From: Purshia tridentata
Taxonomy: Eukaryota > Streptophyta > Magnoliopsida > Rosales > Rosaceae
Reading direction: 5' to 3'
NCBI GenBank assembly: GCA_003254885.1
Contig: QANT01005115.1
Span: forward strand, 62,001-126,000
Length of the DNA stretch: 64,000 nucleotides
Positions 45,716 to 59,100 of the stretch are shown here, one piece after another. The notes under the pieces were generated by a model. That model ran no database searches. It had not been told where the DNA came from and saw nothing but the letters and a program-made list of their open reading frames with translations. The stretch's first letter is position 1. The number at the start of each line of letters is the position of its first letter. Made by a program: the position numbers and the translations under genes.

Positions 45716-47324
45716 TCACACAGGTTGAGGCCTATGACATGCATTTGTGATTGGAACCGGTGGGTGAGAGAATGAACCACTGACTATCTGACTAGCAATC
45801 CAATGGTTTGCAGCCTCAGTGTAGTGTACACCATCCCAGCTAATATACAAGGAAGGATCTCCACATGAACCAGCATATACTTCAGTACCATTTATGTTTC
45901 CCTTATTCCCACACCACACATGCTTGTTATCTTCATGATATCCACAGCAGATCTTTTTCTTATCCAAAAATCCTGCATAAATAACCAAACTTAATTTCAT
46001 GCTTTTTCAAATGTTTAACTCATTTGTATGTTGTGCCAATGAATCAGGTTTAATTACCATGCTTCTCTGCATTGCTGAGCAGTTCATACTTTGCAGCAAA
46101 GACATCCACATATGTTATTGCAGAAAGGGGGAGCTCCTTCCTTAGTTCGATCACTTTCTGCTTGAGCAGCCTATTGAACTGTATAGCCATGTCGTTTGGA
46201 GACTTAACACAACCAATTTGATCAAGATAGCCGGGGCTCGGATTGTGGATGTTGTGTAAGGTAACTCCCAAGCAACCAATGGGACCAGTGTTGTGTATCC
46301 AGAATGTCCTTGCCCCTTGTTGATACAAATTCTGTAATACAATATATGTGGTTATTTTTTGAGAAATATAAAGTTTGGAATACACTAAACATGTAATGTA
46401 TAATCAAACTCATATACTTACTTGGACGGCTGCAGCCAACTGGTTAATGATGTCTGGAATTTCTGCTTGAAATTGTTCATCACTCATTTTCCGAAAACCA
46501 GCAGCTAGATCATTTTGTCCGATATCAAAAGTGTAAATAGCCTTTGGGAAATCCTCAACTCTTGGAATACTTTTGCTGTGGGAAAGTTTCTTGGCTGCAG
46601 ATCATAACAAATAAGAATGAACTTCTTATACATGTCAAGTAATTTGTAAAACAGAAAACTAATTCGAAAGGCGATATGATCTGGGTTCAGGAAATTTCTG
46701 CAGGAATCATTACCTTGGTTGTAAAGACTGCTGGTACGTGACTTGAGCTGCACATACTGCGCAATCTGGATGTCAAGAGAAAAGGGACTCACACCGTTTT
46801 CAAACCAGGACTCATTCTGCCGCCGGATGGTTGATCCTCCAGTTGCAAAATTGGCACCATGCCTGAAATTTCTCTCAAATGAGTCCAAATATGAGCTCAA
46901 GTATGGCAACCTGAGGTGCTTGGCTGCATATCATCACATATATAATAACAAATATTAATGTCATTTGTCAGTGTTCTTATAAAATTTGGTACATGGTGAT
47001 CAAATAAACTAGCTAGTCTAAATCTATATCAGGTTCAGGTTGTTCATAATTACCAATAAAATCTATTATGAGGCGCCCATCACAACCCCTTCCGGCTGGT
47101 CTGTGGAAGAAAGTTTCACCACAGGGTGATCCCATGGGGTAGAATGCAGCTGATATACCACCAGTATCTGAGTTCGAGTCGCCAAAGTTGTAAATTGCTG
47201 GAAAATCACAAGGTGCTGCGTCTGCCACCTCTTCACCTCCTACACTCAATACGCAAGTAACCAAAATGCTGGCAACAAAAAGTCCTAACATCCCCATTTT
47301 CACCAAACCAAACATATAACTCAT
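45716..47324 (-). CDS. GDSL esterase/lipase, copy 2
   Basis: Five minus-strand exons join to 394 residues: 47054-47324, 46714-46923, 46422-46594, 46058-46331 and 45716-45972. It has the same blocks as copy 1: [29 protein letters not shown] and SWDGVHYT, plus a signal peptide. The start may instead be the ATG at 47297, which removes nine residues. Copy 2 keeps two introns (46595-46713 and 46332-46421) that copy 1 lacks, while the first and last introns are shared. That suggests intron loss in copy 1 or gain in copy 2 after the duplication. Secreted, substrate unknown. Confidence 0.93.
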
Positions 47325-48658
47325 ATGCAGGAAACTTGCAAGCCCTCTTACTTATAGACACTAGAGGCCTAGTTTATACAAAGAGGATAAGAAAGAAAAA
47401 TATATGCTCAATGTGATTCATGTGATCTGCAAGCAATGAAAAAACTGGTATTCTTGATTTGTTTAACCTCTTATGTCAGTGTGGCTGTATTACAACTTAG
47501 TCAATTGCTCTTCCTTTGTTCATTTTGCCTGTACTTTAGTCATAATTCATAAAAAACTGCCTTTTATATGAGCATCTCCAACTATTTCTTTAAATTACAT
47601 CCTGCAGACAATAATTGTTCCCTTAAATTAACGGTGCCATAAATTACGAATTAGATTGGAAGTCAAGCATAAATTTGGTTATTTTTAATCAGTAAATATT
47701 GTTCTTAATTATTACATATTGCATGCTGCCTAATATATATGATTATTTTATGGTGAGTGTAAATGGTATGCAAATAAGTCACCAAAGTTACATGTACATG
47801 TGGGAAACTTTTTTCTGTAGTGCATCTGAACATGAGGCCATACCCATCATTTTCTTCTTCTTTTATTCGGTGCAAACTACAAACCCATCATTTTCTTTAT
47901 AGAGATAGTCATTATTATGATTATTAGTTTTGCTTGACAATACAGGAACATGTAAGTTAGAAAGTAAATTACAGTATTACACATCATTTTAAATGCAATT
48001 TAGTAGTTGTTCACCAAGCATCCATAAACAATTGGAATGGTTTTTTAAAAAATAAAATATTAATAATAGACTTAAAAGACAAAAGTGGTATGATAATTTT
48101 CAACCCACTCCCTTCTTCTCCCTCATACTCTATTTTAATATAATGTTGTGTGACAAAAAAGGAATAAATTCATAACACAATTTGAGTGTACGTAATGTAT
48201 GATTTAATTTCAAACAAATAAGAATCCAAATTCATATATTATATTCCAAGCACAGACCACAGTTTATTTTGCATATTAAATAGATCAAGAATAATCGAAC
48301 ACGGGTTGCATGTACAAATAAAGAAATAACATGAGATCCAATTGTCAAGCATACAAACTGACCTATTCCTCAACTTGTCATGAACTCTTGGCTCGTGATT
48401 CATGAAGATTCCAACTCCCATTTTTGCCAAAGCAATTTACATTTCCTCTATTCCAATTTCTTACTGAGAAATGGGCCATTTACTGAGGGAATCAAAGAAA
48501 GATTAGGCCCAGCTCGAGACGGGCCCATACTTTTGACTTTGGGCTTGAACTTTAAAAACCAGGCCCAGTACCTATCTCATGAGGGCTTATAATTAGGTAT
48601 TCGGCCCAAAATGCACTTCTTCTCTCTCTCTCTCTCTCTCTCCCTCCCTCTGCGCGGC
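47325..48658. promoter_or_regulatory. divergent promoter region of GDSL esterase 2 and SURF2-like
   Basis: The two genes are transcribed outward. Most of the stretch is AT-rich and empty. The SURF2 side has 'aggcccagta', 'gggcttataa' and 'ttcggcccaaaa' around 48500-48610; GGCCCA-type elements are frequent in promoters of plant ribosome-biogenesis genes. A CT run lies at 48620-48641. Confidence 0.5.
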
Positions 48659-48802
48659 TCGCAGCTGGGTACGTTTCTAAGTCGTAGCATCAAATAGCAG
48701 CAATGGAGACAAGTGAGGAGAAGACGAAGATCGCAGCTGGGTACGTTTCTAAGTCGTAGCATCAACTAGCAGCAATGGAGACAAGTGAGGAGAAGACGAA
48801 GA
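48659..48802 (+). repeat. 72-bp tandem duplication across the SURF2 start codon
   Basis: 48659-48730 and 48731-48802 are nearly identical, with one clear substitution ('caaatagc' against 'caactagc') and small differences at the far end. Each copy carries the same leader bases and the same ATGGAGACAAGTGAG start, at 48703 and 48775. Confidence 0.95.
48703..48759 (+). other. upstream ORF created by the leader duplication
   Basis: The first copy of the start codon opens an 18-residue reading frame, METSEEKTKIAAGYVSKS, and stops at 48757-48759, 15 bases before the true ATG at 48775. It is in frame with the main ORF and has the same start context, so it should lower translation of the main ORF if the transcript includes it. 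Confidence 0.7.
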
Positions 48803-50470
48803 CGAAGGAAGGGAACAACCTACTGGGCTCGCCGACCTTCAAGCAGCTCGAGAATGGTCGCTTCCACTGCGTCGAGACTGGCCACGAACTGCTGGAAAAA
48901 GACATGGAATCCTACTCCCATAGCAAACGGTGCCGTTTGGGCCTCATCGACTTTGCCCTCTCCCATAAAAAACCTCCTATCAACATTTTCAAGCAGGACC
49001 CTCTTTCTCGGTATTTCAGTTTCTTTTGGGAAACCCATCAAGATATTAGCTTTGTTTGTTTTTTAAATAATTGGTTTGTTTTTGTGATGTTGAGTTGCAA
49101 TATCATTGTTGCTTATAACTTCACTACTGAAAAAGAAAAGTGAATGTTTCAATGTTAAACTTGGGTTTGTTTAGCTATTTGCCAAATTGTGAATAAGAAT
49201 ACAGAATGATATTGCTTTTTGCTGGCAACCAAACAAGGCTTTCATGTTCATTATGTACCCTGTTCGTTTACTTCTTTCTGCAGTTCAAAGTTGATATGTA
49301 AGCTAACTGGGGATACCATCAATAAGTCAGAGGAACATATTTGGAAGCATATTAATGGAAAACGATTTCTCAACAAGCTAGGTTTGTATTGTGTTTCATT
49401 TTTTTTTTATAAGGTTTTCAAACCCATCATATTGGCAGTCCTTTAAAAATTGTCTCTGGATTGTTTTTTGGGACTCATTGGGTTTTACGTATAGATGAAT
49501 TTGATGCTAACCCAAATGTTTCTACTGGTGCTATGCATGTGGACTTTTATATAAACAGAAGAAAAGGAAGCACAAAAGCTAAAACCCAACGGAATAGTAG
49601 AAGAGCTGGATGATGAAAACCCTGAAAAAGTATCTAAGCTGTCCAAAGATGGCATTAAAAAGAAGGAGAAGAAGAACAAGGAGAAGAAGAAAGAGAAGAA
49701 GGAAAAGGACAATGTAGTTGATGAGATTATCTCTGAAATAAGGAATTCTTCTAATGAGGAAAGTGATTTAGAAGAAACTGACTTTTGGATGCCTCCAGAG
49801 GGAGAACGTTGGGACTTCGATGATGGAGGTGATAGATGGGGTTCTGGTTCAGAGTCAGAGAACAAAAGTGACGAGGATGATGGAATTGGTATGGCTTTAG
49901 TTGTGAACTTGGGTTTAACCTTATGAGTTCTGCTTGTTTCTAACTCAGTAGATATGGATCATTGGCAGAATTTGTTAAATCTCATCTCATATATGTCTTA
50001 GATTTAACGTCTACTTGATGTCAATATCTTTTGAAGTTCTATAATCAGCTGAAGCTTTCTCATCAATCAATCACTTTGAGTTCCAACTTTGATTTTTCCA
50101 TATTAAGTTGTAACTGGAGATTTAGGATCGGAGTTACATGCTCAGTTAAAGTAGATATGGATATGAATCTATATTTTTTTGTCAACAACTCAGCTGGTTG
50201 AGTGTTTTATGAATTTCATTATAACTTTATTTTTAGATGGTGCAGTTAAAGATTGTGACAAGGAGTCAGAAGAGCTCTCTGTGCGGTATGGTGCTTCATT
50301 ATGTTATATATTTGCTATTCTATATTTGTGGAAGAAACAATGTGCCCACAGTGTTCTGTTGAATCTACTTGATTGTTCTTATGCTTTGCAGGACAAAAAG
50401 AATGTCAATAGAAATTGGACCAAGCAGCTTTGCTTCTAAGAAGAAGAAGAGCAAAAAGAACAATACATGA
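48775..50470 (+). CDS. SURF2: Surfeit locus protein 2-like (SURF2)
   Basis: Exons 48775-49010, 49284-49381, 49559-49888, 50237-50285 and 50392-50470 join to 263 residues. The N-terminal half matches the SURF2 domain: RFHCVETGHELL, SKRCRLGLIDFAL and ICKLTGDTINKSEEHIWKHI, followed by GKRFLNKL. The C-terminal half is Lys/Glu-rich, with DFWMPPEGERW, an acidic run and a basic tail KKKKSKKNNT, which suggests nuclear or nucleolar location. In animals SURF2 is nucleolar and tied to 5S RNP handling; the plant role is less clear. The start is the second of two duplicated ATGs, because the first reaches a stop after 18 codons. Confidence 0.9.
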
Positions 50471-51646
50471 TCTGCCAAGCAACTTAGCTTCAATTTACAA
50501 GAAGAAGACAAGAGGCAAGAGAACCATGGTGAGCAACTTGTTTTGAATAGAGAGAGACATGAAAGAATAAGGGGACTATCCTATGCTAATGGAGATCTGT
50601 TGGAACCAATCCACATGGGAAAACGAGGAACATATGCACTTATGGGAAAGATGTGAAATTAGAATCTGCTTGGTCGCAAATCATGTACATGTACAATCCA
50701 AGTAAAATTAGCCAGTAATAGATATCCTACTAAAGACTTCTGAAAGGCACCATCAAGTAGTTAAGGTTTTTGAACTATGTACCGTAAAATTATGAAATTT
50801 TGTGTTGGGAACAATTATAAAATTGTGTTTTGAACAATTTCCATTTGGTAATAAAAGTAGGCATTTCCTTTGATTTTGTTGACTGCTATGTTTCCATCGA
50901 AATATTGGCTGGGGATCGATTTTATTTTTTAATTTTTTGCTACAACAAACTAGGTAGTAGAAATACTGACATTGATGAGGCAACATCAGGGAATTTGAGT
51001 TGATCCGCATTTAGAAATAGTGAATAACTAAGATATGGGGCTTTCAAGTAGCACCATCACCTGTGATAAATCGCTATCCATTTTTTAAGTTGGTGATTCA
51101 GCGTGACTTTTTGTAATGTTATTTGGAATTATTTTTCCATCTGAGAATGCTTCTCTTTATCTTTTGAAACAATACTTGAGTGTTTATTAGATCAATACAT
51201 TCTGCTAAGTCTGAAATTAATTTGGAACAATACTGTGAGTGTTTATTAGATAAATACATTCTCGAGTGTGAAAGACTGAAATTGATTAATATGATTTCAC
51301 TAACGAGTCTGGGTTGCATATTAATTCTTGTATTATTCTCATTTGTTTATGACTGCAATGCATTCTGAGGCTCAAAATTATTCAAAATAAACACTTCGGC
51401 CTCAAAAGCCAAGATTAATGAACGAATATGTGGTTCTCAAATGACTGAAATTTAAAACTGATAACTTTGAAATTACTTGCAAAGTGGATATATCTATCTG
51501 TCGGATTATGTAAAGGCATAACATCTCACATGGGTAGAATTTATGCATTTGGGTGAACAAAATCTTAGCGATTGCTAAATTATTAGACACTGGAATGGAG
51601 TTGAGCCATGCTCCCAGCTCCTTCCCAGCCAAATAAAAAGGAACAT
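50471..51646. other. convergent spacer between SURF2-like and UKL
   Basis: It contains both 3' regions. An imperfect tandem duplication of about 59 bp starts near 51168 and 51227 ('aacaatactt' / 'aacaatactg', both followed by 'gagtgtttattagat'). No gene is seen. Confidence 0.55.
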
Positions 51647-54600
51647 TTATTTGGGTGTGCATGTGGTTGAAATGGTACCATTAGGTCCATTACCCTCTGC
51701 ACTATCTGTGCCAAAGTAACGGTCTCCAAACTCCCCCATGCCTGGGATCACACGTAAATCGTCGTTTAAATATTCATCAATCTCTGATGTAATGAGTTTT
51801 AGCTTTGGAAATTTCTTGCAGATGGCATGTATTCCAGCTGGTGCCTGCATTATAAGATTTGTGTTATACAAAACCATGAAAAGAGAGAATTACATGAGCA
51901 TGTGTTAACGTCTGAGGATCAGAAAACATAGGATCAATGACTCACTGCTATAAGGTTAAGGAAAAGGATGTTGGATTCTGGTACACCCTTACTGAGCAGC
52001 AGAGATATAGCCTTGATAGCAGAATTTCCTACAAATTTACAGATTTTAGGCAATAGTATATGTTTGCAGTTAGACGTTAGATGATTTTTTTCAAACCTGA
52101 AGCCAGAACAGGATCAAGGAATAACACATGGCGGCTTGAGATGTCTTTTGGTAGCTTCTCATAGATTAACTGTAGCAACATTGTAAGGATATTAAAGAGA
52201 GAAAAAGAGATTGAGAGACAGAGACAGAGATGCAAGACAATGGTTCTCTATACGAACCTCTCCACCGTTGTTACCCTCTCCATGGATGAGGATTTTTCCA
52301 ATTTTTATTCCCTTGCAACATGCTCTGAGTGCATTCTCCATGCTCTCCCCACTGATATTATGAAACTAGAATGAAGAGACAATGTATTCCAAGTATTTCG
52401 TACACAAAAACAAGAAACATCGAGGCCTCCAAGACAGAAAAAAAGAAAAGAAAAAAAGAAGCAATTGGCTTTAGAAAATCTAGGCTGATCATCTAGCTTG
52501 ACAAACAAGCAAATGTAGAAAATCTTCAAACCCCCAACCCCTAAAAGTAAAGTTGCGTTACTGGTCAGTGGAAACAAAGTACCTTCTAATGACTGAAACA
52601 CCGCACAACCTTTTACAGAAAACAACTCCACTGTATACAGATCCTGCCAGCAATAACAATAGATACCTATCATCAGCTAACTTAAAAGAGTATTCATTTG
52701 AGAGGTTATAGGAAAATAATTCAATGTAGTACAGATGACTACAAATCTGCGACATCCTAAAAGAAGCTACATGTTTATAGGCATTATTATAAAGAGAGAT
52801 TAGTAATGGCCTTCTGATGAAGATGTTGTAATTCAATGATGATTATGTACCGTCCTCATCTAAGTTTGTAGACAGCTACCTGTTGGGGTAATAACTTGCT
52901 TCTCTTTGAAGGGGAGATGACCGAGTCCATGCTCCACAACCTGAAACATTGGTTCATAACACTGTATGTAACATCATGCATATCAGGGGTCAGGAAAATT
53001 TCTTAATTTACATACAAAAAAACTAGTTATTTACCAAGCGAATGAGTCGGTCTGAATAAAAGACAAAGTCATGCTTTGTTGTTTTGGCATCACGTATTAG
53101 GGTGTGCATTCCCCGTATCTGAACCAAACAAAAGAAATAGCCCTTTAGTCTGTGTTCCCCTTTGTATCATTCCTTTAAGAATGCAGAGTATCAAAAATAT
53201 GACCGGTTCAGAGATCACAATATGATGAGCGGTGATAGGGTTACAAAGTTGTGACTGTTACCTGAAATGTTGAAATTATTACAAAGACATTTGGGTATAT
53301 TTTACACAGATCATGCTGGTCAAGCTTTGTATGAATATGTTGTACTATCAAGTCTATTGCAACATCATTATCTCCTCCTCGAGGGATGATGATATCTGCA
53401 AATTTTTTTGATGGCAATATGAATTCTTCGAAACTAGGCTTCACGAATCTGGCATACTGCAATTACAGTCCATCAGTTGGCTAAAGAAATATGTAATAGC
53501 ACTCCAAATTATGACACAACTATGTTGTTGTGGCTCTGCTTTGATGATAGATTAGTCAAAGTATAGATATGAAAACCGCCTAACAGCACTAGTATACATA
53601 TGATAATGGAAAAAGGGGAAGTTAACCAACTTGGTCAAGCACATTCTCGATATTTCTGCCTCTTTCAACTGTATCCCGTTGAATTCTCCGAGAAAGCCGA
53701 ACATCAGAATCTGCACACTGAAAAATGTTATGTTGGTTATTGGATAAGAGATCATACAATAATAAAGCCAATAATTTGTATGGATTTAAGAACAAAATAG
53801 ATAAAGATAACCTGTGTCGACGAATATTTTCATGTTCATGAGATCACGGACTCGAGGATCATGAAGAATTAATATTCCTTCTAAAATGATAATGTCCGAG
53901 GGGTTAACCTGCAATTGATCAAAATAAGCAGCATACGTATGATTAAGCAAGTAATAACAGAAGTACCATTGTATAACCAGCAACGCACTTATAAAGTTGA
54001 TGTCTTGAGTATCAAATAGGTAGTTCTTTCATCATGGTTACATGTCGCTCAAACACTAGGGAGATTGATCGCGGTAAATGCAATTAATAGTATGTACCTT
54101 CCGAGCTGGTTCTATGCTTTGATGTGTCTTAAAATCATAATCTGGAATGTTCACTGCTTGTCCGCGCTTCAATTGCTCCATACAAGAAAGCAAAAGCTCC
54201 GTATTGAAGGCCTCTGAAAAAGAAAAACTTATATAGATATTATCAGGATGTGAAATTCATGAACAGGAACTTGGCACGAAAGCAATGCTTAATTAATTAC
54301 CAGGATGATCAAAGTTGTACTCATGAACCCGTCGCAACTTCTCTCCATTCAAGGAGTGATAAAATGAATCCTACAAACACAACATGGTTGCACCCTTCAA
54401 CCCCATTGATCACATAATGAAACAGAATCAACAATACGGGACTCTCAAATAAAAATGGAATTAGTAAAAGAAAAGAAGCAGATCAACTACTTGATTAACA
54501 AGAACAACGCGCTGATCATGCAATTGGGAGATGATCATATTGCAAACAGTGGTTTTGCCAGATGCAGTCCCACCAGCAACACCTAATAAACAATGAGAAA

Positions 54601-54780
54601 CACACTTTGTATTAATATGAAAATTGAATATGAAGAATCATTCTTTAATGGAAGAGATTGGCATTAATTACCGATGAAAAAGGGTTGCTTAGGTTGGAGT
54701 TTGGCATTGGAGGCATTTGATTTGAGCGAAAGGTTGCGTTTGATGCCATTGGTCAGTGTATCCAGAGCTGCAGAATCCAT
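51647..54780 (-). CDS. uridine kinase / uracil phosphoribosyltransferase-like (UKL)
   Basis: Fourteen minus-strand exons join to 470 residues: 54672-54780, 54491-54582, 54301-54370, 54098-54213, 53812-53908, 53631-53710, 53262-53456, 53035-53118, 52880-52940, 52583-52643, 52258-52351, 52097-52169, 51946-52028 and 51647-51844. The N-terminal uridine kinase domain has the P-loop [12 protein letters not shown] (37-48), DSFYHSL and [10 protein letters not shown]. The C-terminal UPRT-like domain has [20 protein letters not shown] and the PRPP-loop-type [11 protein letters not shown]. These fusion proteins serve pyrimidine salvage; in Arabidopsis the kinase part carries the main activity while UPRT activity of most members is doubtful. 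It has no clear transit peptide, so it is probably cytosolic. Confidence 0.94.
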
Positions 54781-56181
54781 GGAAAGAAGTGATCGAGTGC
54801 AGAGTGAAGGTGGATTGATCTGTTGTCGTGTGTGTTTCCCTAATCCCCTCTCTCTCTCTCTCTCGCAGATTGGGATTGGAATTACGAAATTAGCGGGAAC
54901 AAACGCATGTCTCGTGTCATGTGGAGAGTAGACACTGCCTTGCGTTCGATTATGTATTTTTCATCTTAACGTGTTTGGTTTCTTCCTTTCTTCTTTATAG
55001 ATAGAAATCATAGAATCATAGGACATGCCTCATTATACCTCTTAAAAACGTAACACATTAAACTACTAGTTTCACTTCAAAATTTTTACATTTTTTACTT
55101 CAATATGTGAAAACTTGAAAGATATCTTCCCCCCCAAGTAAAGATTCATTGTGACGTACAGTGCTTGCTTGCCATCCAATCATCGTTCATATCAAAATTT
55201 TCCTCTTACCAAATTGTTATGTTAGGAAATCTTCATTATTTAAGAGACTGTATCGTAACCTGCCAAATATAATCATTCCTTATAATAACTACTTTTTTTT
55301 TTTTAACCTATAATAAAACCATAAATCCAAGATGATTCATATCCTCTATTCTAATCACAGTTTGACAAAACTTCCATCTACAGCTGCCCTCCCCATTACA
55401 GCAGCATAAGAGGCATTGTTGGAAAGAAAAAAATGCAAAAGAGTATTAATTATTCAGTTTATGTGATCAATTCCCAATTACTATTGGATTTAAAAAATTA
55501 GTTACACAAAAAAATAAAAATACAGCCCTAGAAATACACAGTCTCCTTCAGATAAAAAAAAGAAAGAAAAAAAGTCCCCTAGTTAAGCAAGCTTTTCTTC
55601 AATTGTTGTTGCTGTTTACAGCCTTTCCTATGCGAATGCGAGTTTGCAGATTTTGTTAACTGCATCTCTATATCTCAATATGCCTGTGTACTACCATGTG
55701 ATTCTCAAGAAAGAAAGCACGTCATGGCCATAATCGGTATCTGAAGGCATGTCTTGGGTCTCCCATCTTTCTACACTCTCTTCAAAAATGGGCGAGCTAA
55801 ACACCAATATTGCAGCTGGCTGTCGGAATTTTTTTTTTCCCTAAAAAAAAATAAAAATCAGAGATGTCAAGTTTTCCATAAAGCAACAAACAATATAATT
55901 ATATTCTGCATACCCTAATCCAGAAGTAGAATTTGAGTAAATTAATACGAAAATACTCCCTGTGTAATTATACTATAGGACCATCCAAAAGGTAAATACA
56001 TGCAACACCCCAGAAGATCTAAAAAAAAAAAGGGGTAAAAAACGATGATCCATCAGAATTTGCTTTCATGATTTGAATTCTCAGCACAATATATGCAGAA
56101 ATTCCCTACATGAAAGACATTAGGTTGTATTACACCAACAAACAAGAAATTACGTCATATACCTGAGAAACAAAAGCAGAA
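54781..56181. other. UKL promoter and PMT9-like 3' flank
   Basis: A CT run at about 54847-54863 lies in the UKL leader. The remainder is AT-rich. 55610-55850 is probably part of the PMT9-like 3' UTR or flank. No gene is seen. Confidence 0.5.
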
Positions 56182-59100
56182 TCACATTATTGTATGCCCC
56201 TCATCCCACAACTTCTTCCTTGCAATCAAAACTCTTTCTTCACTTGAGGAAATAGCATCAACCCGTGGTTCTACCTCTGATAACCAGCCATCCCACTTCA
56301 AGGCAGTCAAAAACTTTCGAATATAGTTTATGACAGAGGGTTTGTCTCTTATGATGACAAACCCATGTGGTCTGAGTATCCTATCCATTTCAATCAACAG
56401 ATCCTCTGCCCCACATCCACGTTCATCAATCTCTGAAAATACTGCCCATGCATGTAGAAGATCATATGTACGTGGGTATGTGGAAAATGCTTCACACCTA
56501 TAAAATACAGTGAGTGATAATAGTCATCTCAAAAGCATGAAAACATAGAGAACTTAGAATTTGGAAGGTCAATATTCAAATCTCTGAACAGACCAAGTAT
56601 ATTTTTACAGAATTATAAATGGTATCTATTGAAACATATTCAGATAGCTTATTAAAGAAATCAAATATGCAGAAAGGATATCCAAACAGAGAAGGGGAGG
56701 AGAAAAGAAAAGGGGGGAGGCGGGTTGAGGATGCATTAATCAGATAAAAATGTGTACCAGTCATGAACAGTTCCAATTAAGCCTCGATCATAAATTATCT
56801 TTAATCTGGCAGATACATTGACAGGAGCAACATTCATCACCCAGACGTCTTTCTCATTCAGGGCAGCAGCAAATCCGCCAAGGTTTGAGTTCATATCCAT
56901 GACATTTCTGATTGAATTTTTCTGTGTGACAGACTTCATCTGCTTCCAGTACTCAATCACTCTAAAATGCCATATGCTCTGCATCACATGGATTTTTTAG
57001 GTACTCAGAAAACAGAACAAGGGACAGTGTGCAAACTTCATCGCAAAGAGTTAGCTTGTAATCAGGAAACTTACAGTGTCCTCTTGGAATTCTTCAGGAC
57101 TGACACCAATTTCTTCCAGGCGAGGGGGTGCTGTGGTAAGCCTCTGTGGCCAAGGAGCTAGTGCGCTTCCTCTTTCCTTGTGCATCTCTGTTTTGTAATT
57201 TTAGTAATGAGAGGAATTAGAAGGTGGAAAGCCAAAAACATCAACAATGGAAGTAGACCAACGCTACTTACTTGCAGAGTATCGAGAAATGCATGCCTTC
57301 ATGCTCACATTCCAACTTGCATCTGGGTCATCATCAGAATCGCACAGAGGAGGCTGAGTCCGAGCATCTCTCTTCAAATAACAACTATTAGTCAGTGGCT
57401 TGGCCCATATAACACTCTGCTCTTTCTTTGCTACAACTTTCCAGCACATTCTTTTTAGAAGGTCAGACATAGCATTCCAGATCCTCCGATTTTCCGGATC
57501 CTGTGAATATGCTTCAGGAGAAGTATACACAAAATACCCTCCGGGTCTTAGTAATCTGTCAAGCTCTAATAAGAGTATTCCATCTCTTTGAAGCCAATCT
57601 ATTCGACACCGTGAGCAATGAGCAAGCTCAAATGATCTGCTTGGATAAGTAAGTCTTTTTGTACCCAAGATACCAAGAGTTGAGGGAATCCCCCTCTCTA
57701 GTGCAAATTGTATTTGATTCTCATGCACATCATTAGGGGCAAGGGACATAGCTATGACGTGGTGAGAAAGAAGATATGCCCCAAAACTTGCAACTCCACA
57801 ACCCACATCGAGAACAGTCCGGATATTTCCATCATTGTTGAATTTATCACCAGGAAATTTAAGCATCTAGACAAATAATAAGCATGCCATTGGAAAACAG
57901 AAAAAGGTTATGCTACGTCAATCTTAAGATAGTGCAATATTCACCAGCGACAAGAATGGAGCTTGGAAAATAAACAGCATATGTTAGGAATTTCAAACTA
58001 AATAGCTGAGTCAAAGCAGAATCTTCTGGTTTCTTTCTTCTTCCAAAAACAAGAGAATTGTCACTAATACCAGGTTACCACTTATGTTTCCTCTTTTCTT
58101 TATCGAACAAGCATAGAAAAGAACAAAAAACTGAGTCAATGTTGCGTACCCTGGAAAGAGAAACAATGTACTTATCAGCTCCAGCATGGAAATGCGTCCC
58201 TCCACCAGGAAAATTGATCTTGTCCCCATTCACAACCATCCAATTTTGATCTGACTTCTCTTGTGCAAGATGGGTGTGGGGGATGTTGGCCTTCCACACT
58301 TCGTCTCTACTTGCCGGCCATCTCATAGGAATCTGAAATTCTAGTAATGATTTTGTCGGAATCAAAACTAAGTAAAACAATGATGGTAAACTTACACATA
58401 AGCAATAACCACCTACCTTATAACCAAGTGGGGGTGGTATCAAGCAATTATAGCGGCGCTCTGGAGGCGGGCAGTGCCGTTCATAATGCTCCATTAACGT
58501 CAGATTGGGCTTCATTTTCAGTTGGTAAATAAGGTTTCTATCAAGACAAGGTATCAACTCCGAGAGTCGCATATCACATATCTGTAAAAACATCAAAAGC
58601 CATCACTTCAGCCAAATGAAAACACAAATACAAACAAAACTAGGAGATCAATAAAAACATTTTGCTATCAGTATATATGCATACCAGCAAGTGGGTAATA
58701 ACTTGAGTGAAATATCAAAATTTGAAACAACCTTCAATGTCTTGTTAACAAGGTCCAAATAACAAAAGGGTGAAATCGTTTTCACATGAAAACAACATCA
58801 AAATTATCAACAGGTTATAGAATTTTATTAAATTGTCTACAGAGAGATATATGTCTTTGCCTTTCCCAGAACCCAAACAGAAACTAGAGTGAAATACATA
58901 ATACTCTTTAGCCGCAATTATATTAATCACCAAAAAACTAATAACAAGTGAAAAACCTAACACTAGTAATCAATGAATGCGTTACGTACAGGCATGCTTT
59001 TGGGGACCTCGGAGTTGTGCTCCTGATCTTCATGCAAATCATCGAAATCACGATGGGAAAGGAATCCACCGAAAACCGGGTCGAAGCCATCGGACCCAGA

